Shown one piece after another: positions 8,901-18,118 of a DNA stretch of 64,000 nucleotides; the stretch's first letter is position 1, and every line of letters begins with the position of its first letter. Made by a program: the position numbers and the translations under genes. The DNA is from CAJQQY01 sp964352225 (GTDB taxonomy: Bacteria > Bacteroidota > Bacteroidia > Chitinophagales > Saprospiraceae). Location of the stretch: positions 1-64,000 of the forward strand of contig CAYGRM010000001.1 of assembly GCA_964352225.1 (NCBI GenBank). The letters run 5' to 3'. The notes below the pieces were generated by a model that was not told the origin of the DNA, did no database searches, and was given only the letters and a program-made list of their open reading frames with translations.

Positions 8901-9023
8901 AAATGCATTGCGATGACTGAGTCCCTCTTCAAATGAAAATAGCTTGAAATCTATTTTTTCTTTTTGTGAAAAAACGGTTGTGGTTAAAAATAATAAACTA
9001 GCTAATAGAAGTAGGTTTCGCAT
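5919..9023 (-). CDS. Two-component-type beta-propeller receptor fused to a class III adenylate cyclase
   Basis: A 1034-residue membrane receptor. A signal peptide (ending TTTVFSQ) is followed by about 700 residues of Reg_prop-type propeller repeats (recurring GLSHRNAF, DPYGYIWIAT, DDMGLIWAAS, DNNGNLWIGT). A Y_Y_Y-type beta-sandwich follows (GYDSEWSEPSTA, GDYTFRVRAA), then one membrane segment (WWFLIVCGIIGAGILFLVY), a charged coiled coil and a cyclase domain from about residue 850. Cyclase residues present: metal Asp in FFSDFKDFT, KTIGDAYM (purine-binding Lys, second metal Asp), and FDLWGDTVNTASRM (Asp that favours adenine, plus the Asn and Arg for transition-state binding). This predicts ATP cyclisation to cAMP in response to an extracytoplasmic signal. 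Such propellers usually feed histidine kinases, so the cyclase output is the notable point. It appears monocistronic. Confidence 0.88.
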   Translation of the reverse strand: MRNLLLLASLLFLTTTVFSQKEKIDFKLFSFEEGLSHRNAFKIQQDPYGYIWIATINGLNKYDGNRFTHFSNLSKENFIPQNYISELLITSDTMLWMAGENNLTTLNGRNYQYQKINASKESAVYNKNRTPGSLVQDDDGNIWNITYQKDAGESFLQKLGIDNRLKDVMKCEGNASKRGMIWAHGHIYLANRSNEILKIEKEGKVVRQYNFPKEKNIEAWIVQMLVTNDQTLWALMDDGRLYFLPQGEQEFRVHPVVKSVSNRETTNTLLIEKNGDIWIGGLGILFYLEKSTGRLTDYSLEIKELTDNYCNIRHLFQDDMGLIWAASEYGVIKILHSEKIFDNYLAEGSEYCTNGFCSIRGITEDEEGNIYFSYYNSIHILKKGENTPQPLFPRNDYFNFPFGLTYYKNALWTGNGRRIDLETQEVDTVFNKPSIDLGVCIVGKDENLWFAYRNWIYTYNPDTEELVEFQDQNQLIDTAKLDAAYLYQGKTNDYLWLSTLQDGLYKIDPTQGAIAHYTSDSSSKVALASNRINVTYEDNNGNLWIGTAQGIQKLNIQKETIRTFSIKNGMPNNFINGLLSEGDTALWMSTDVGISRMSIANETFINFYKQNGLTTNEFNRVSFYQTQDGQLYFGSIKGVNAFYPNENFLKEEKQKEANLVLTSFSKLDDVKGEMVNIKNDLSENESFELTHHDKFFVFNFTLTNYKNPAGIIYSYILEGYDSEWSEPSTATSARFNGIPAGDYTFRVRAAANKNDWNKKELTVKLKVQQAYYKTWWFLIVCGIIGAGILFLVYRYRIYSLKENEKNLEREVQARTNELKREKKKSDDLLLNILPAETAEELKKYGKAKAKRYDSVTVFFSDFKDFTKISQDLGPEQLVDEIDFYFKAFDRIIEKYQLEKIKTIGDAYMCVSGMSVKNERSAIQLVLAAIEIQEFLEKTAEEKKKKGQLYFEARIGLHTGPVVAGIVGIKKFAFDLWGDTVNTASRMEQNGASKKVNISASTYQLVKDHFDCEHRGKVMVKHIGEIDMYFVSKKK

Positions 9024-9140
9024 TTTTTTATAAAAAAACTTATATCTGGGTCATTTAAAATATGCTGGAAAAATAGGGATTTTTTGATGAACTGTGAAAG
9101 GTTTTTCTTTTTAACACAGTTCATGTTTAAATTTATTTCA

Positions 9141-9184
9141 AAAAAAAAGGTTCAAGTCAGATTTAGACTTGAACCTTTTTCTTT
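9141..9184 (-). terminator. Intrinsic terminator downstream of the SprB-repeat gene
   Basis: The stem AAGGTTCAAGTC/GACTTGAACCTT is flanked by A- and T-runs and lies just after the stop of the SprB-repeat gene. It can end the three-gene minus-strand locus. A second inverted repeat (TGAACTGTG/CACAGTTCA, 9088-9123) lies next to it. Confidence 0.8.
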
Positions 9185-9197
9185 TATCAAAAAGAAG

Positions 9198-12100
9198 TTA
9201 CCTGAGAACGGTCACGTTTCCTTTTTCTTCATAAACTTTACCGTTCACACATCTTGCTCGGAGATAGAAACCGTAAACATCACTTGCGACGGGTTCGCCA
9301 TTATGAGTTCCATCCCATTCAGCATCTACACTATTTCCTTCAAATACTTTTTCGCCCCATCGATTGTAAATCGCAAAGTAGACTTCATCAACAACTACAC
9401 TTTCTACTTTTAATTTATCATTGATGTCATCACCATTTGGACTAAATACATTTGGAAAGAAAACATAAGGTCTGTCACAGATGTCAAGAACTGTAACTAA
9501 TACAGTAGAAGTAGCATTACAAGAATAATTAACAGTACTATCAGTTACAACAACTTGGTAAGTTGTAGTTGCTTCTGGCATTGCTTCTGGAGATTGAATA
9601 TTATTATCTCCTAGAATTGAACCTACAGGACTCCATTTGTATTTATAGTTTACTTCGTCATTTAAAAGCTCCACATTCAATCGAACTGTTTCTCCTAAAA
9701 TAATAGTGTCAGGATCAGCAGTCGCTTTAATGTTAGTTGAAACATCAATGATAGCGACATTGAATGTTTCTTCTATTGAACATCCATATTCATTAGATAC
9801 ATTAACAGAATATGATCCAGAATTAGAAGGAATAAATGTTAGTGTTGGATCCATCCCAATTGCTACTCCAGTTGTATCAAACCACTCATACATTAAAATT
9901 TCTCCATTAGAAATAGCATCACCAATAATGGATAATGTGTCATTAATACAAACATTAAACTCATTTTCTAGAAGAATAAGAATCTGTGCATTACCAGCAA
10001 AAACACTATCCATAGTTGGGCAATTAAACGTATCCAATGCCTCTACATAATAATATTGTGGTGCATCATCATTCATTAATAAAGTATCAAATGAAGATGA
10101 ATTGGCTATACTTCCCATATCATCAAACCAAGTATAAGAAGTAGCTGATGGACTAAATGCACTTATCGTAACTAAACTATCTTGGCAGACGACTACATCA
10201 GATGAAGTCTGTAAATCCACTAATGCAGTAGGAACAAAAACAAAAACTTCCTTTTCTATCGAACAAGGATTAGTTCCTGAATTATCCGTGATGGTAACTG
10301 AATATGTTGTAGATACTGTAGCAGTTATCATTGGGTTAATTTCGTTCGGATCTCCATTTGGAGCTGGTGACCACGTATATTCATAGTCAGGATTTCCAAA
10401 AGGATTTAAAAAGGTATCAACTCCCATACATGCAATAATTGTGTCTGCAAGATTGACTGAAATTATATTGATATCAATTAACTTTGAAAGAGAATCTATA
10501 CAACCATCTTCCGTCATCACATACATAGTCAATGAGTCCACCACACTTTGAGTAATTACCATTGAGTCTTGAGAATTTGTTGAAATGGTATCTCCTTGCC
10601 ATACCCACCAAACGCTATCTATAGGGCTAAAAATATTAGATGAGGTATCTGCAAAAATTACGGTCGTAATATCTTCAATACAAGGATCATATTCAAGAGT
10701 AAAACCTGTATCAAAAATTGGATCATCTGCTACAGGTATGACTTGAGTAACTGTATCAGGTAAACACGCTGCGTTATTTGTTCCAGGAGGTAAAATCATC
10801 ATTACTGTATAATCATTGGCAGACATGTAAGTATGTGTTATTGAGATTGCTGTGTCTTGTGGGGAACCATCTCCATAGTTCCAGATCATCGCTGTTCCAC
10901 TTGCACTTGTATAAGTTACTTCAAGACCGATACATTGTTGTTTTATGATAAAATTAGTCGTCGTATCTTGAATTGAAACTGATACTGTATCAAATTGCTC
11001 GCATCCAGTAGAGTCACTATATGAATATAAGTATACGTCAAAATTGTCAATAGCAGTAGTAACTAAAGTCGGCATTGCCGAAGAATCAGTTCCTGTAACA
11101 AACCTATCCGATGGAGTCCAAATGTAATTAATATCTTGACTTGGGATATTATTCGTCGCCATCAATTGAGAAAAATCTCCAACACAAACTGATACGGTTG
11201 GACTTACAGAAACATCAATAGTATTTTGAGTTACGGTGATTGAATCTACAACACAATTGTTGGTATCTGCTGCTACATAAATTGTACTTACTCCAGATGG
11301 AATATTTAAATATGCAAAAGGAGAACCTGTTCCGATTAGCGAAGCTTGAAGTAAATCATCATTATCATACCAAAAAAGGTCACCAGTACTAGACGATCCA
11401 TTTATCAATAGAAAGTTTTCACAAATAGATGTATCCGAATCAATTGAAATAGTTATCATTGGAGGTTCAATAATCATAAATGAATCAACTGAAGTACACA
11501 TATTTTGATCTGTAACTGTAACAGTATAGACACCTGAACTAAGACCGATGATATTATTAAATGTATCAGTTGAAGAAGTACTCCATCCATACGAATAATC
11601 TGGAAGGCCTCCTGAAGGTGTTACCGTAATTGATGCATCTGTGTCGCCAAAACAAACTAATGGAGTAATGACTTGAGTAAGAGTAATCGGATCATCTTCC
11701 TCTATTTCAACTGTCTCTACATCGGTACATCCAACTGCATCAGTAACTGTAACTGTATATATTCCAGCAGGAAGGCTAAATATGGTATCAGCATTGCCAA
11801 TTGAACCATTAGCATCTTCCCAATTATAACTGTAAGGTGTAGTACCACCTGTTGTAGTTACACTCACTTGTCCATCTGTGAAACTGTTACAGGAAACATT
11901 TTCTGAATCTGCATTGGCATTTGGACCACCAACAAAAGTTACAAATACGGAGTCATTCCTAGTTTCAAGGTTGGCATCCGTTATCGTAACATAATACATT
12001 CCAGTAGACAAGTCCATAATCATTTCTGTATTTCCCACAACTACGCCTGCACTATCTACCCAAACATACATTATAGGTGATGTACAGCCCATGACAGATG

Positions 12101-15100
12101 CCATCGCTGTTCCATCATTACCTGGATTACATGATTCAGGTGTTGCAGTAACAGTCAATTCACATGGCATTGGTGGAGGAATACATTCTTCAATTGTTGT
12201 AGTACAGTTATTCATATCAGTAACTGTAACGGTATAACAACCTACCACTAATCCTGTGATATTTTGTGTAGTATCTCCAGTACTCCAAGAATAGGTATAA
12301 CCTGGAGTTCCTCCTGTAACTACTATACTAATTGATCCATTACTTCCACCTGCTGTTGGCCCTGTAGAGGATGCTGTAATTGTAATTACAGGTGGTTCCG
12401 TAATAGTAATTTGAGATATCGAAGTACATGTTGTATCTACTAGATCTGTAACAGTAACTGTATAAGTTCCAGCTATAAGATTTGTTATAGTTTGAGTAGT
12501 ATCTCCAGTACTCCAAGAATAGGTATAAGTTGTACTTCCATTAAATCCATTTACGGTTGCGGTTCCTGTACTATCTCCATTACATGACAAATTCGTACCA
12601 GTTACCGTTGAGGTAATTCCTCCACCTCCTGTAACTATTCCTGAACCAGTTATTGTCAGTCCAGTTGCATCTGTTACCGTAACAAAATAAGTCCCATCTA
12701 ATAATCCTGAGATTGTTTGAGTAGTACCAACAAATGCTCCGGTTCCAGTAGTCCAATTATAGGTATAAGTTGTACTAGAACAACTAGAAGTAATCGTAGC
12801 AGTAGCTGTTCCCATGGTATCGTTTTCACACGTATTATTAGTTGTAGTTACATTTAAGTTTAGCGTACAACCAATACAAATCGTATCTATATCTTGACAA
12901 AATCCTATACTGTTGCTAACTGTAACCGTATAACACCCAGCAATTAATCCAGAAATATCTTGAGTGGTATCTCCGTTACTCCACAAATAAGTATAGCCAA
13001 ATCCACCAGTTACTTCTATATCAATTGCTCCATCAGAAGCTGTCGGCCCACTTGGGTCGGTAGTACTTGCTACTGTAATTATATCTAAATCAGTATTTAT
13101 AATTGTAGTTGAAGAAACAGCAGTACACCCGTTTGCATCGATTACAGTTGCGGTATAAGTTCCTACTGATAAATTCTCTATAAAACTAGTTGTTGCTCCT
13201 GTACTCCATGTGTATGTATAACTTTGTGTTCCACCAGTAGCGATTACTGTTGCTGTCCCATTATTTAATCCACAAGTAGTATTTGTAGAAGTTGTTGTTG
13301 CAATCAACTCAGTCGGTTGGGTAACTGTTGCTGTAAAAATCCCAATACATCCATTCACATCTGTTACGCTTACTGTATAATCTCCAGCTATTAAATTTGA
13401 AATAGTAGGAGTAGTTCCACCGTTGCTCCAAGCATATGTATAAGGTGCAACACCTGTAGTTACAATTGCAGTTGCACTTCCATTATTTCCATTAAAACAT
13501 GAAATAGGAGTAACTGTAATATCAACCCAGATCCCTTCAGGAGAGAGTTCAATAGTTTCAATTGAAGTTGCAGTACAACCAATTTCGTCAGTCACAGTTA
13601 CTGTGTAAGTTCCAACTGACAAATTATTGACAATATTAGTCGTTGCGCCATTACTCCATAAAAAAGTCATTTGTCCAACACCTCCACTCGTACTTACTGC
13701 CACATGTCCATCCATACTTCCTACACAAGTTTCATTAGAGTGACTTGTTGTTGCAATAATAGTTGAACCTTCTTCCGTAACAGTTGTAGAAATAGAACTT
13801 GTAAGTCCAATTGCATCTGTAACAGTAACAGTATAATCTCCTGCATTAATGTTAATAATTGTTTGTGTAGTTTCTCCATTACTCCATGAATAAGTATATC
13901 CTGGAGTTCCACCTGTTGCTACAACCGTGGCAGTTCCAACATTTAATCCACAAGTATCTGGAGTTGGAGTTATAGTTAAAGATGGTGGTTCAGGTATTTC
14001 AACAATTGTAGTTGTTGTACATCCATTATCATCCGTAACAGTAACAGTATAAGATCCTGCAGTTAAGTTAGTAGCAGTTGCTGTAGTCTGTCCATCACTC
14101 CATAAGTAAGTATATGGTGGAGTTCCGCCTGAAGGAGTAACTGTTGCTGTTCCATCATTTCCACCATTTACAGTTACGTTCGTTCCTGTACCAGTTGCTG
14201 TCAATTCAGTTGGTTCTGTTATGGTAGCCGATGTTGTTGCAGTACATCCATTTCCATCCGTTGCAGTTACAGTATAAGTTCCTGCAGATAAATTAGAAAT
14301 CGTTTCTGTCGTCTCTCCATTACTCCATGAATAGGTAACTGAACCAGTACCTCCATTTGAAGAAACAGTAATAGATCCATCACTTCCACCAAAACACGAA
14401 ACATTACTTGTTGTCGTTGTTGTTACGGTTAATTCAGGTGATCCAGGAACTGTTACAGTTGTTACTGAGGTACATCCATCTGCACCTGTGACTGTTACGG
14501 TATAATCTCCTATTGCTAAACTTGAAATTGTCGCACTAGTCCCTCCATTGCTCCATGAATATAAAAATGGTCCATTCCCAGAATTCACAGTTACTGTTGC
14601 ACTTCCATCATTTCCTCCAAAACATGATACTGGAGTAGGCGTCCCTGAAATAACTATTTGAGGATTTGTTAAATCAACTGTCAAGGTTGCACTAGAAGGA
14701 CATCCGTTCGCATCAGTTACCGTAACTGTATAATCACCTGCAACTAAACTATTTGCAGTTTCCGTAATTTGTCCATTACTCCATAAGTAAGTATAACCAG
14801 GAGTTCCACCTGAAGCAGTAACTGAAGCAGTTCCATCTGCATTTCCGAAACAAGTCTCATTTGTGGTACTCGAAACGAGTACTATTGCAGTAGGTTCGGT
14901 AATCGTTACAGGTCCATAATTTGAACATCCATTTGAATCAGTTACAGTAACCGTGTATTGTCCTGCAGATAAATTCACAGGACTTGAATTGGTTGTTCCT
15001 GCTGGATCATTCCATATATAAGTATATGGTGCAACTCCTGTCATCACACTTACATAAGCAGTTCCATCACTTCCTCCATTACAAGTAACAGGTGTTGATG

Positions 15101-15416
15101 AAAACATTAACCAAACTCCCTCTGGGTCAAGAGTAACTTCTGCTTCCGCTGTTCCTGTACACCCTAAGTCATCGGTAGCAGTCACCGTATAAGTTCCAGT
15201 TGTTAAATTTGTAGCTGTTGCCGTAGTCTGTCCATTACTCCATAGATAACTAATAGATCCGTTCCCAGCACCAATTGCTGTAGCAGAGGCATCACTACTG
15301 CCAACACATGTCTCATTTGTTACATCTGTAGTAACAACATCGATCGTACATTGAGCAGACATCTGAACAGAAGCCAAAATCAATGCGAATATATTTAGTA
15401 AAAAAATCTTTTTCAT
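9198..15416 (-). CDS. Giant SprB-repeat surface protein with T9SS type B (gliding-type) sorting domain
   Basis: The 2072-residue product starts with a signal peptide (MKKIFLLNIFALILASVQMSAQ). By eye it has 17 tandem SprB-type repeats in about the first 1300 residues; each has the pattern C-G-DG-A, YTYxWSNGxTT, LxAGxYTVTVTDxNGC. A Cys/Thr-rich section with Ig/PKD-like strands follows. The last ~90 residues (from FFPNVFSPNGDDINDKLKV to YNRWGEKVFEG and DVYGFYLRARC) are a CHU_C/T9SS type B C-terminal domain. SprB in Flavobacterium is the mobile adhesin of gliding; relatives serve as surface adhesins. It is last in a PorP/SprF, PorE-like, adhesin set, and PorP/SprF partners commonly help secrete or anchor such proteins. 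Unusually for its length it has no predicted enzyme domain. Confidence 0.92.
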   Translation of the reverse strand: MKKIFLLNIFALILASVQMSAQCTIDVVTTDVTNETCVGSSDASATAIGAGNGSISYLWSNGQTTATATNLTTGTYTVTATDDLGCTGTAEAEVTLDPEGVWLMFSSTPVTCNGGSDGTAYVSVMTGVAPYTYIWNDPAGTTNSSPVNLSAGQYTVTVTDSNGCSNYGPVTITEPTAIVLVSSTTNETCFGNADGTASVTASGGTPGYTYLWSNGQITETANSLVAGDYTVTVTDANGCPSSATLTVDLTNPQIVISGTPTPVSCFGGNDGSATVTVNSGNGPFLYSWSNGGTSATISSLAIGDYTVTVTGADGCTSVTTVTVPGSPELTVTTTTTSNVSCFGGSDGSITVSSNGGTGSVTYSWSNGETTETISNLSAGTYTVTATDGNGCTATTSATITEPTELTATGTGTNVTVNGGNDGTATVTPSGGTPPYTYLWSDGQTTATATNLTAGSYTVTVTDDNGCTTTTIVEIPEPPSLTITPTPDTCGLNVGTATVVATGGTPGYTYSWSNGETTQTIININAGDYTVTVTDAIGLTSSISTTVTEEGSTIIATTSHSNETCVGSMDGHVAVSTSGGVGQMTFLWSNGATTNIVNNLSVGTYTVTVTDEIGCTATSIETIELSPEGIWVDITVTPISCFNGNNGSATAIVTTGVAPYTYAWSNGGTTPTISNLIAGDYTVSVTDVNGCIGIFTATVTQPTELIATTTSTNTTCGLNNGTATVIATGGTQSYTYTWSTGATTSFIENLSVGTYTATVIDANGCTAVSSTTIINTDLDIITVASTTDPSGPTASDGAIDIEVTGGFGYTYLWSNGDTTQDISGLIAGCYTVTVSNSIGFCQDIDTICIGCTLNLNVTTTNNTCENDTMGTATATITSSCSSTTYTYNWTTGTGAFVGTTQTISGLLDGTYFVTVTDATGLTITGSGIVTGGGGITSTVTGTNLSCNGDSTGTATVNGFNGSTTYTYSWSTGDTTQTITNLIAGTYTVTVTDLVDTTCTSISQITITEPPVITITASSTGPTAGGSNGSISIVVTGGTPGYTYSWSTGDTTQNITGLVVGCYTVTVTDMNNCTTTIEECIPPPMPCELTVTATPESCNPGNDGTAMASVMGCTSPIMYVWVDSAGVVVGNTEMIMDLSTGMYYVTITDANLETRNDSVFVTFVGGPNANADSENVSCNSFTDGQVSVTTTGGTTPYSYNWEDANGSIGNADTIFSLPAGIYTVTVTDAVGCTDVETVEIEEDDPITLTQVITPLVCFGDTDASITVTPSGGLPDYSYGWSTSSTDTFNNIIGLSSGVYTVTVTDQNMCTSVDSFMIIEPPMITISIDSDTSICENFLLINGSSSTGDLFWYDNDDLLQASLIGTGSPFAYLNIPSGVSTIYVAADTNNCVVDSITVTQNTIDVSVSPTVSVCVGDFSQLMATNNIPSQDINYIWTPSDRFVTGTDSSAMPTLVTTAIDNFDVYLYSYSDSTGCEQFDTVSVSIQDTTTNFIIKQQCIGLEVTYTSASGTAMIWNYGDGSPQDTAISITHTYMSANDYTVMMILPPGTNNAACLPDTVTQVIPVADDPIFDTGFTLEYDPCIEDITTVIFADTSSNIFSPIDSVWWVWQGDTISTNSQDSMVITQSVVDSLTMYVMTEDGCIDSLSKLIDINIISVNLADTIIACMGVDTFLNPFGNPDYEYTWSPAPNGDPNEINPMITATVSTTYSVTITDNSGTNPCSIEKEVFVFVPTALVDLQTSSDVVVCQDSLVTISAFSPSATSYTWFDDMGSIANSSSFDTLLMNDDAPQYYYVEALDTFNCPTMDSVFAGNAQILILLENEFNVCINDTLSIIGDAISNGEILMYEWFDTTGVAIGMDPTLTFIPSNSGSYSVNVSNEYGCSIEETFNVAIIDVSTNIKATADPDTIILGETVRLNVELLNDEVNYKYKWSPVGSILGDNNIQSPEAMPEATTTYQVVVTDSTVNYSCNATSTVLVTVLDICDRPYVFFPNVFSPNGDDINDKLKVESVVVDEVYFAIYNRWGEKVFEGNSVDAEWDGTHNGEPVASDVYGFYLRARCVNGKVYEEKGNVTVLR

Positions 15417-15470
15417 AGTACAAAATTTATGCGTGCAAGTTGGGATTGTGATTTTTTGAAATTTTAAGGA

Positions 15471-18074
15471 TTATCTTGAGATTGGTTTTAACTTTTTTTC
15501 AAGCGTTTTAACCACTACTTTCCTTCGCCTTGAGGCATTGATTCCATAAACCGATAACTCCCCATTATCAGGAATAGATTTAATAAAATCAAGCGTTGCA
15601 TCAGCATCAGGTTCTTCTCCAATAGGTACTAACTTAAAGATAAAAAGATTATCTCCAGTCACACTTCTATCATTAGCATCTTGAGGTAAAGCAGCTCTCA
15701 ATATTGCACTACCTTTTTCTTTTATATAATTATTTATACTGTATATTCTACGATAAGCTAAATTATCATTGTAGGCTTTGGGGGCTCTTGGACTTGTATA
15801 ACCATTAATTGTTATTTCGAAGAAAAACTCATCTGAATCTTTATAAGTATGAGCGAGCGTATCTAAATATTGAATAAAAAGATCCAGTTTATTTTTTCCA
15901 ACGGTCACACTATCTCTAAAGAAAGAAAGAACTTCTGCCTCACTTTGACCTCCGTATTGTTCATTTTTATCAATATAAGTTTGAACTAAACCATTTTCAT
16001 CTACATAGGTTGTATACAGATCAATATATTCATCATTAGTAATTCTCTGATTTGGAGAGCTTCTACCATTTGTTCGAGATGGTTTGTCATTATGAAAGTA
16101 TACAATTGCCTCTACTCCTAAGAGGGGTTCATCGTTCAAATAAACAGTATCGATCAAAGTAGTAGGTGTTGTATAAGAAAAAGTATTTCGAGAAGCTTGG
16201 TTAGTTACCGTTCCATCAGGAAGGTACTCTATATATCCAAACTTCGTAGCGGTAAGACTGTATTCCTTCTTAAATTCCAAATTTGTCTCATAAAGATTAT
16301 CTGATTCTATACGCTTAAAAGCAGGATCGTCATTTACCTCAAAAGTACACCCACTTAATTCTCTAGTTATATTGTCTCCAGTCTCCTCTATCCTATAATT
16401 AGAGAAGGCATATACTTTCCAAATAATATCAGGAGTATGATACAATTGTTTTTTTATTGTCTGGCTTTCTGTAATACCTTTCGTTGTAAAAGTTGTATCA
16501 GCAACAGTCCATCGATTTCCTCTGATAGATTCTACTCTATAATCTTTCTCCAACTCTAATGGAAATTCGTAAAAGTTACTATCTGGATCTAATTTCTTTT
16601 CTCCAACTAACATTGGATTGCTAGGATCAGTTACATCATACAATGCAACTTCACAACTGTCTAGTCCTTCGTCTCCAGTCAAGGTATTAAACGTAGTTAC
16701 CTCCAATTTAACCCTGATAATTTCTAACTTATAAATATCATCACAACAAGTTTCTAACCCTTCATCTTTGTAAGTAACTCCAAGTCGATTTGTAGAAAAA
16801 TAAATCGTTTCTAAATCATCATCAGTAGAAAAATAATAATCATCATAACTACTATTAATAGGTTTCTCTAAAGCTAAAGGCTCAGCAAAACCATTTCCTT
16901 TTTGCTCTGCTTGATAAATATCATGTCCACCAAATCCTTTATACCCTTTTGAACTAAAGTAAAGTGTCTTATTTGCTTTATTAAAAAATGGCGTCACATC
17001 GTCTTCCGCTGTATTTACATCAATTTTCTCTGGAGCACTTACTCTACCATCTACTTCAATGATACTTCGATAAATATTCATATCTCCATTAATTCCACCT
17101 AAACTATCTGCTCTATTTGATACGAAAAACAAAAGCTCTTTATCCAAATTTTCATCATATCCAATATTAGGTTGAGTACTCGTTGTGCCTGTCAAATTTA
17201 CTTCCTCTGGCAACCGAATCGCATCTCCCCATAATCCACTACTCTTATCTCTATAATATATTTCGCATTCAAACTCCGCGGCGTTAATTCTATTGCAAAT
17301 AGTGAAATACATTCTATCTCCATTTCCATTGAAGGTGGTGTGTGCCACAAATTTCCCTTTCTCTTCCTTTGCCCAATTGATGGCACTAGTAGTTCCTTCA
17401 GCACCTGAATAATCAGATGTGTATAATCTAGTAACTTCTGAATTTGGATCAGGGCAAAAATTTGCTTTGTCATATTCCAATGCAGAATAGTACATACTAC
17501 TGTTATGCTCTAATGGTGCAAATTCAGTCGCTTCCGTATTTACACTTCTTAAAGAATCCATTTTAAAACCAGTAAATGCTCTTTGTTCTTTTGCCCATGC
17601 ACAATTTTGAATCGCACTTTCAGCTACTGCTGCATATTCCTGTTTTTCATTTACGGTTGACCCTTTAGGTGTTTGGCCAGCTTCTCTTGCAAAATTTGAA
17701 TAGTGTGCAATCGCTTTATCATAATCACCTTTACTATGATAAACTCTTGCTAACCAAAATTCAGCTAATGGATAATCACCTCTATTTTGACTAGCTAGTA
17801 CCATTTCGTATGCATCTTTAGCCACATCATAGGCCTTAAATTGGCGAGCAGCATCTCCTAGTTTATACATTTGTTTTGCCAACTTAGTAGAATCTCTTTT
17901 TACTGACTTTTGCGTGGTAGTAATTTTGTAAAATTGCCATGCAGAATAGAAATCCTTATTCTCCATAGCTTTCTCAGCTGACTTCTCTATTGATTTGAGA
18001 CTTGTGGATTGAGCATGTGATGAACCCATTCCCAAGAAAAGAGCAAAAATTAGGAGAGTATATATTTTATTCAT
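15471..18074 (-). CDS. PorE-like TPR / PD40 propeller / OmpA-type outer-membrane-associated protein
   Basis: An 867-residue protein with signal peptide (ending GSSHAQ). TPR helices lie at about 25-170 (AMENKDFYSAWQFYK, AKDAYEMVL, AEFWLARVYHSKGDYDKAIAHY). PD40-type propeller strands lie at about 180-440 (RMYFTICNR, ELLFFVSNRAD, KTLYFSSKGYKGFGGHDIYQ, TIYFSTNRLG). A carboxypeptidase-regulatory-like region and a C-terminal OmpA-like domain follow (FFEITINGYTSPRAPKAYNDNLAYRRIYSINNYI). This is the domain order of PorE, the T9SS protein that ties the secretion ring to peptidoglycan. The OmpA motif is degenerate: the peptidoglycan Asp of GHTD is Ser (GYTS), while the NxxLxxRR element is kept. It lies between PorP/SprF and the adhesin in one operon. 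Confidence 0.82.
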   Translation of the reverse strand: MNKIYTLLIFALFLGMGSSHAQSTSLKSIEKSAEKAMENKDFYSAWQFYKITTTQKSVKRDSTKLAKQMYKLGDAARQFKAYDVAKDAYEMVLASQNRGDYPLAEFWLARVYHSKGDYDKAIAHYSNFAREAGQTPKGSTVNEKQEYAAVAESAIQNCAWAKEQRAFTGFKMDSLRSVNTEATEFAPLEHNSSMYYSALEYDKANFCPDPNSEVTRLYTSDYSGAEGTTSAINWAKEEKGKFVAHTTFNGNGDRMYFTICNRINAAEFECEIYYRDKSSGLWGDAIRLPEEVNLTGTTSTQPNIGYDENLDKELLFFVSNRADSLGGINGDMNIYRSIIEVDGRVSAPEKIDVNTAEDDVTPFFNKANKTLYFSSKGYKGFGGHDIYQAEQKGNGFAEPLALEKPINSSYDDYYFSTDDDLETIYFSTNRLGVTYKDEGLETCCDDIYKLEIIRVKLEVTTFNTLTGDEGLDSCEVALYDVTDPSNPMLVGEKKLDPDSNFYEFPLELEKDYRVESIRGNRWTVADTTFTTKGITESQTIKKQLYHTPDIIWKVYAFSNYRIEETGDNITRELSGCTFEVNDDPAFKRIESDNLYETNLEFKKEYSLTATKFGYIEYLPDGTVTNQASRNTFSYTTPTTLIDTVYLNDEPLLGVEAIVYFHNDKPSRTNGRSSPNQRITNDEYIDLYTTYVDENGLVQTYIDKNEQYGGQSEAEVLSFFRDSVTVGKNKLDLFIQYLDTLAHTYKDSDEFFFEITINGYTSPRAPKAYNDNLAYRRIYSINNYIKEKGSAILRAALPQDANDRSVTGDNLFIFKLVPIGEEPDADATLDFIKSIPDNGELSVYGINASRRRKVVVKTLEKKLKPISR

Positions 18075-18118
18075 CTTGTTATATTTTCTTTTTTTTAACC
18101 GGTTTTGAGTGATTTTTT

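Noticed and set aside
9198..15416. Possible misassembly of repeated DNA in the SprB-type gene
   Set aside because: The 17 repeats are diverged at the sequence level and the frame is open throughout, so a real protein is more likely, although exact repeat count could still be affected.
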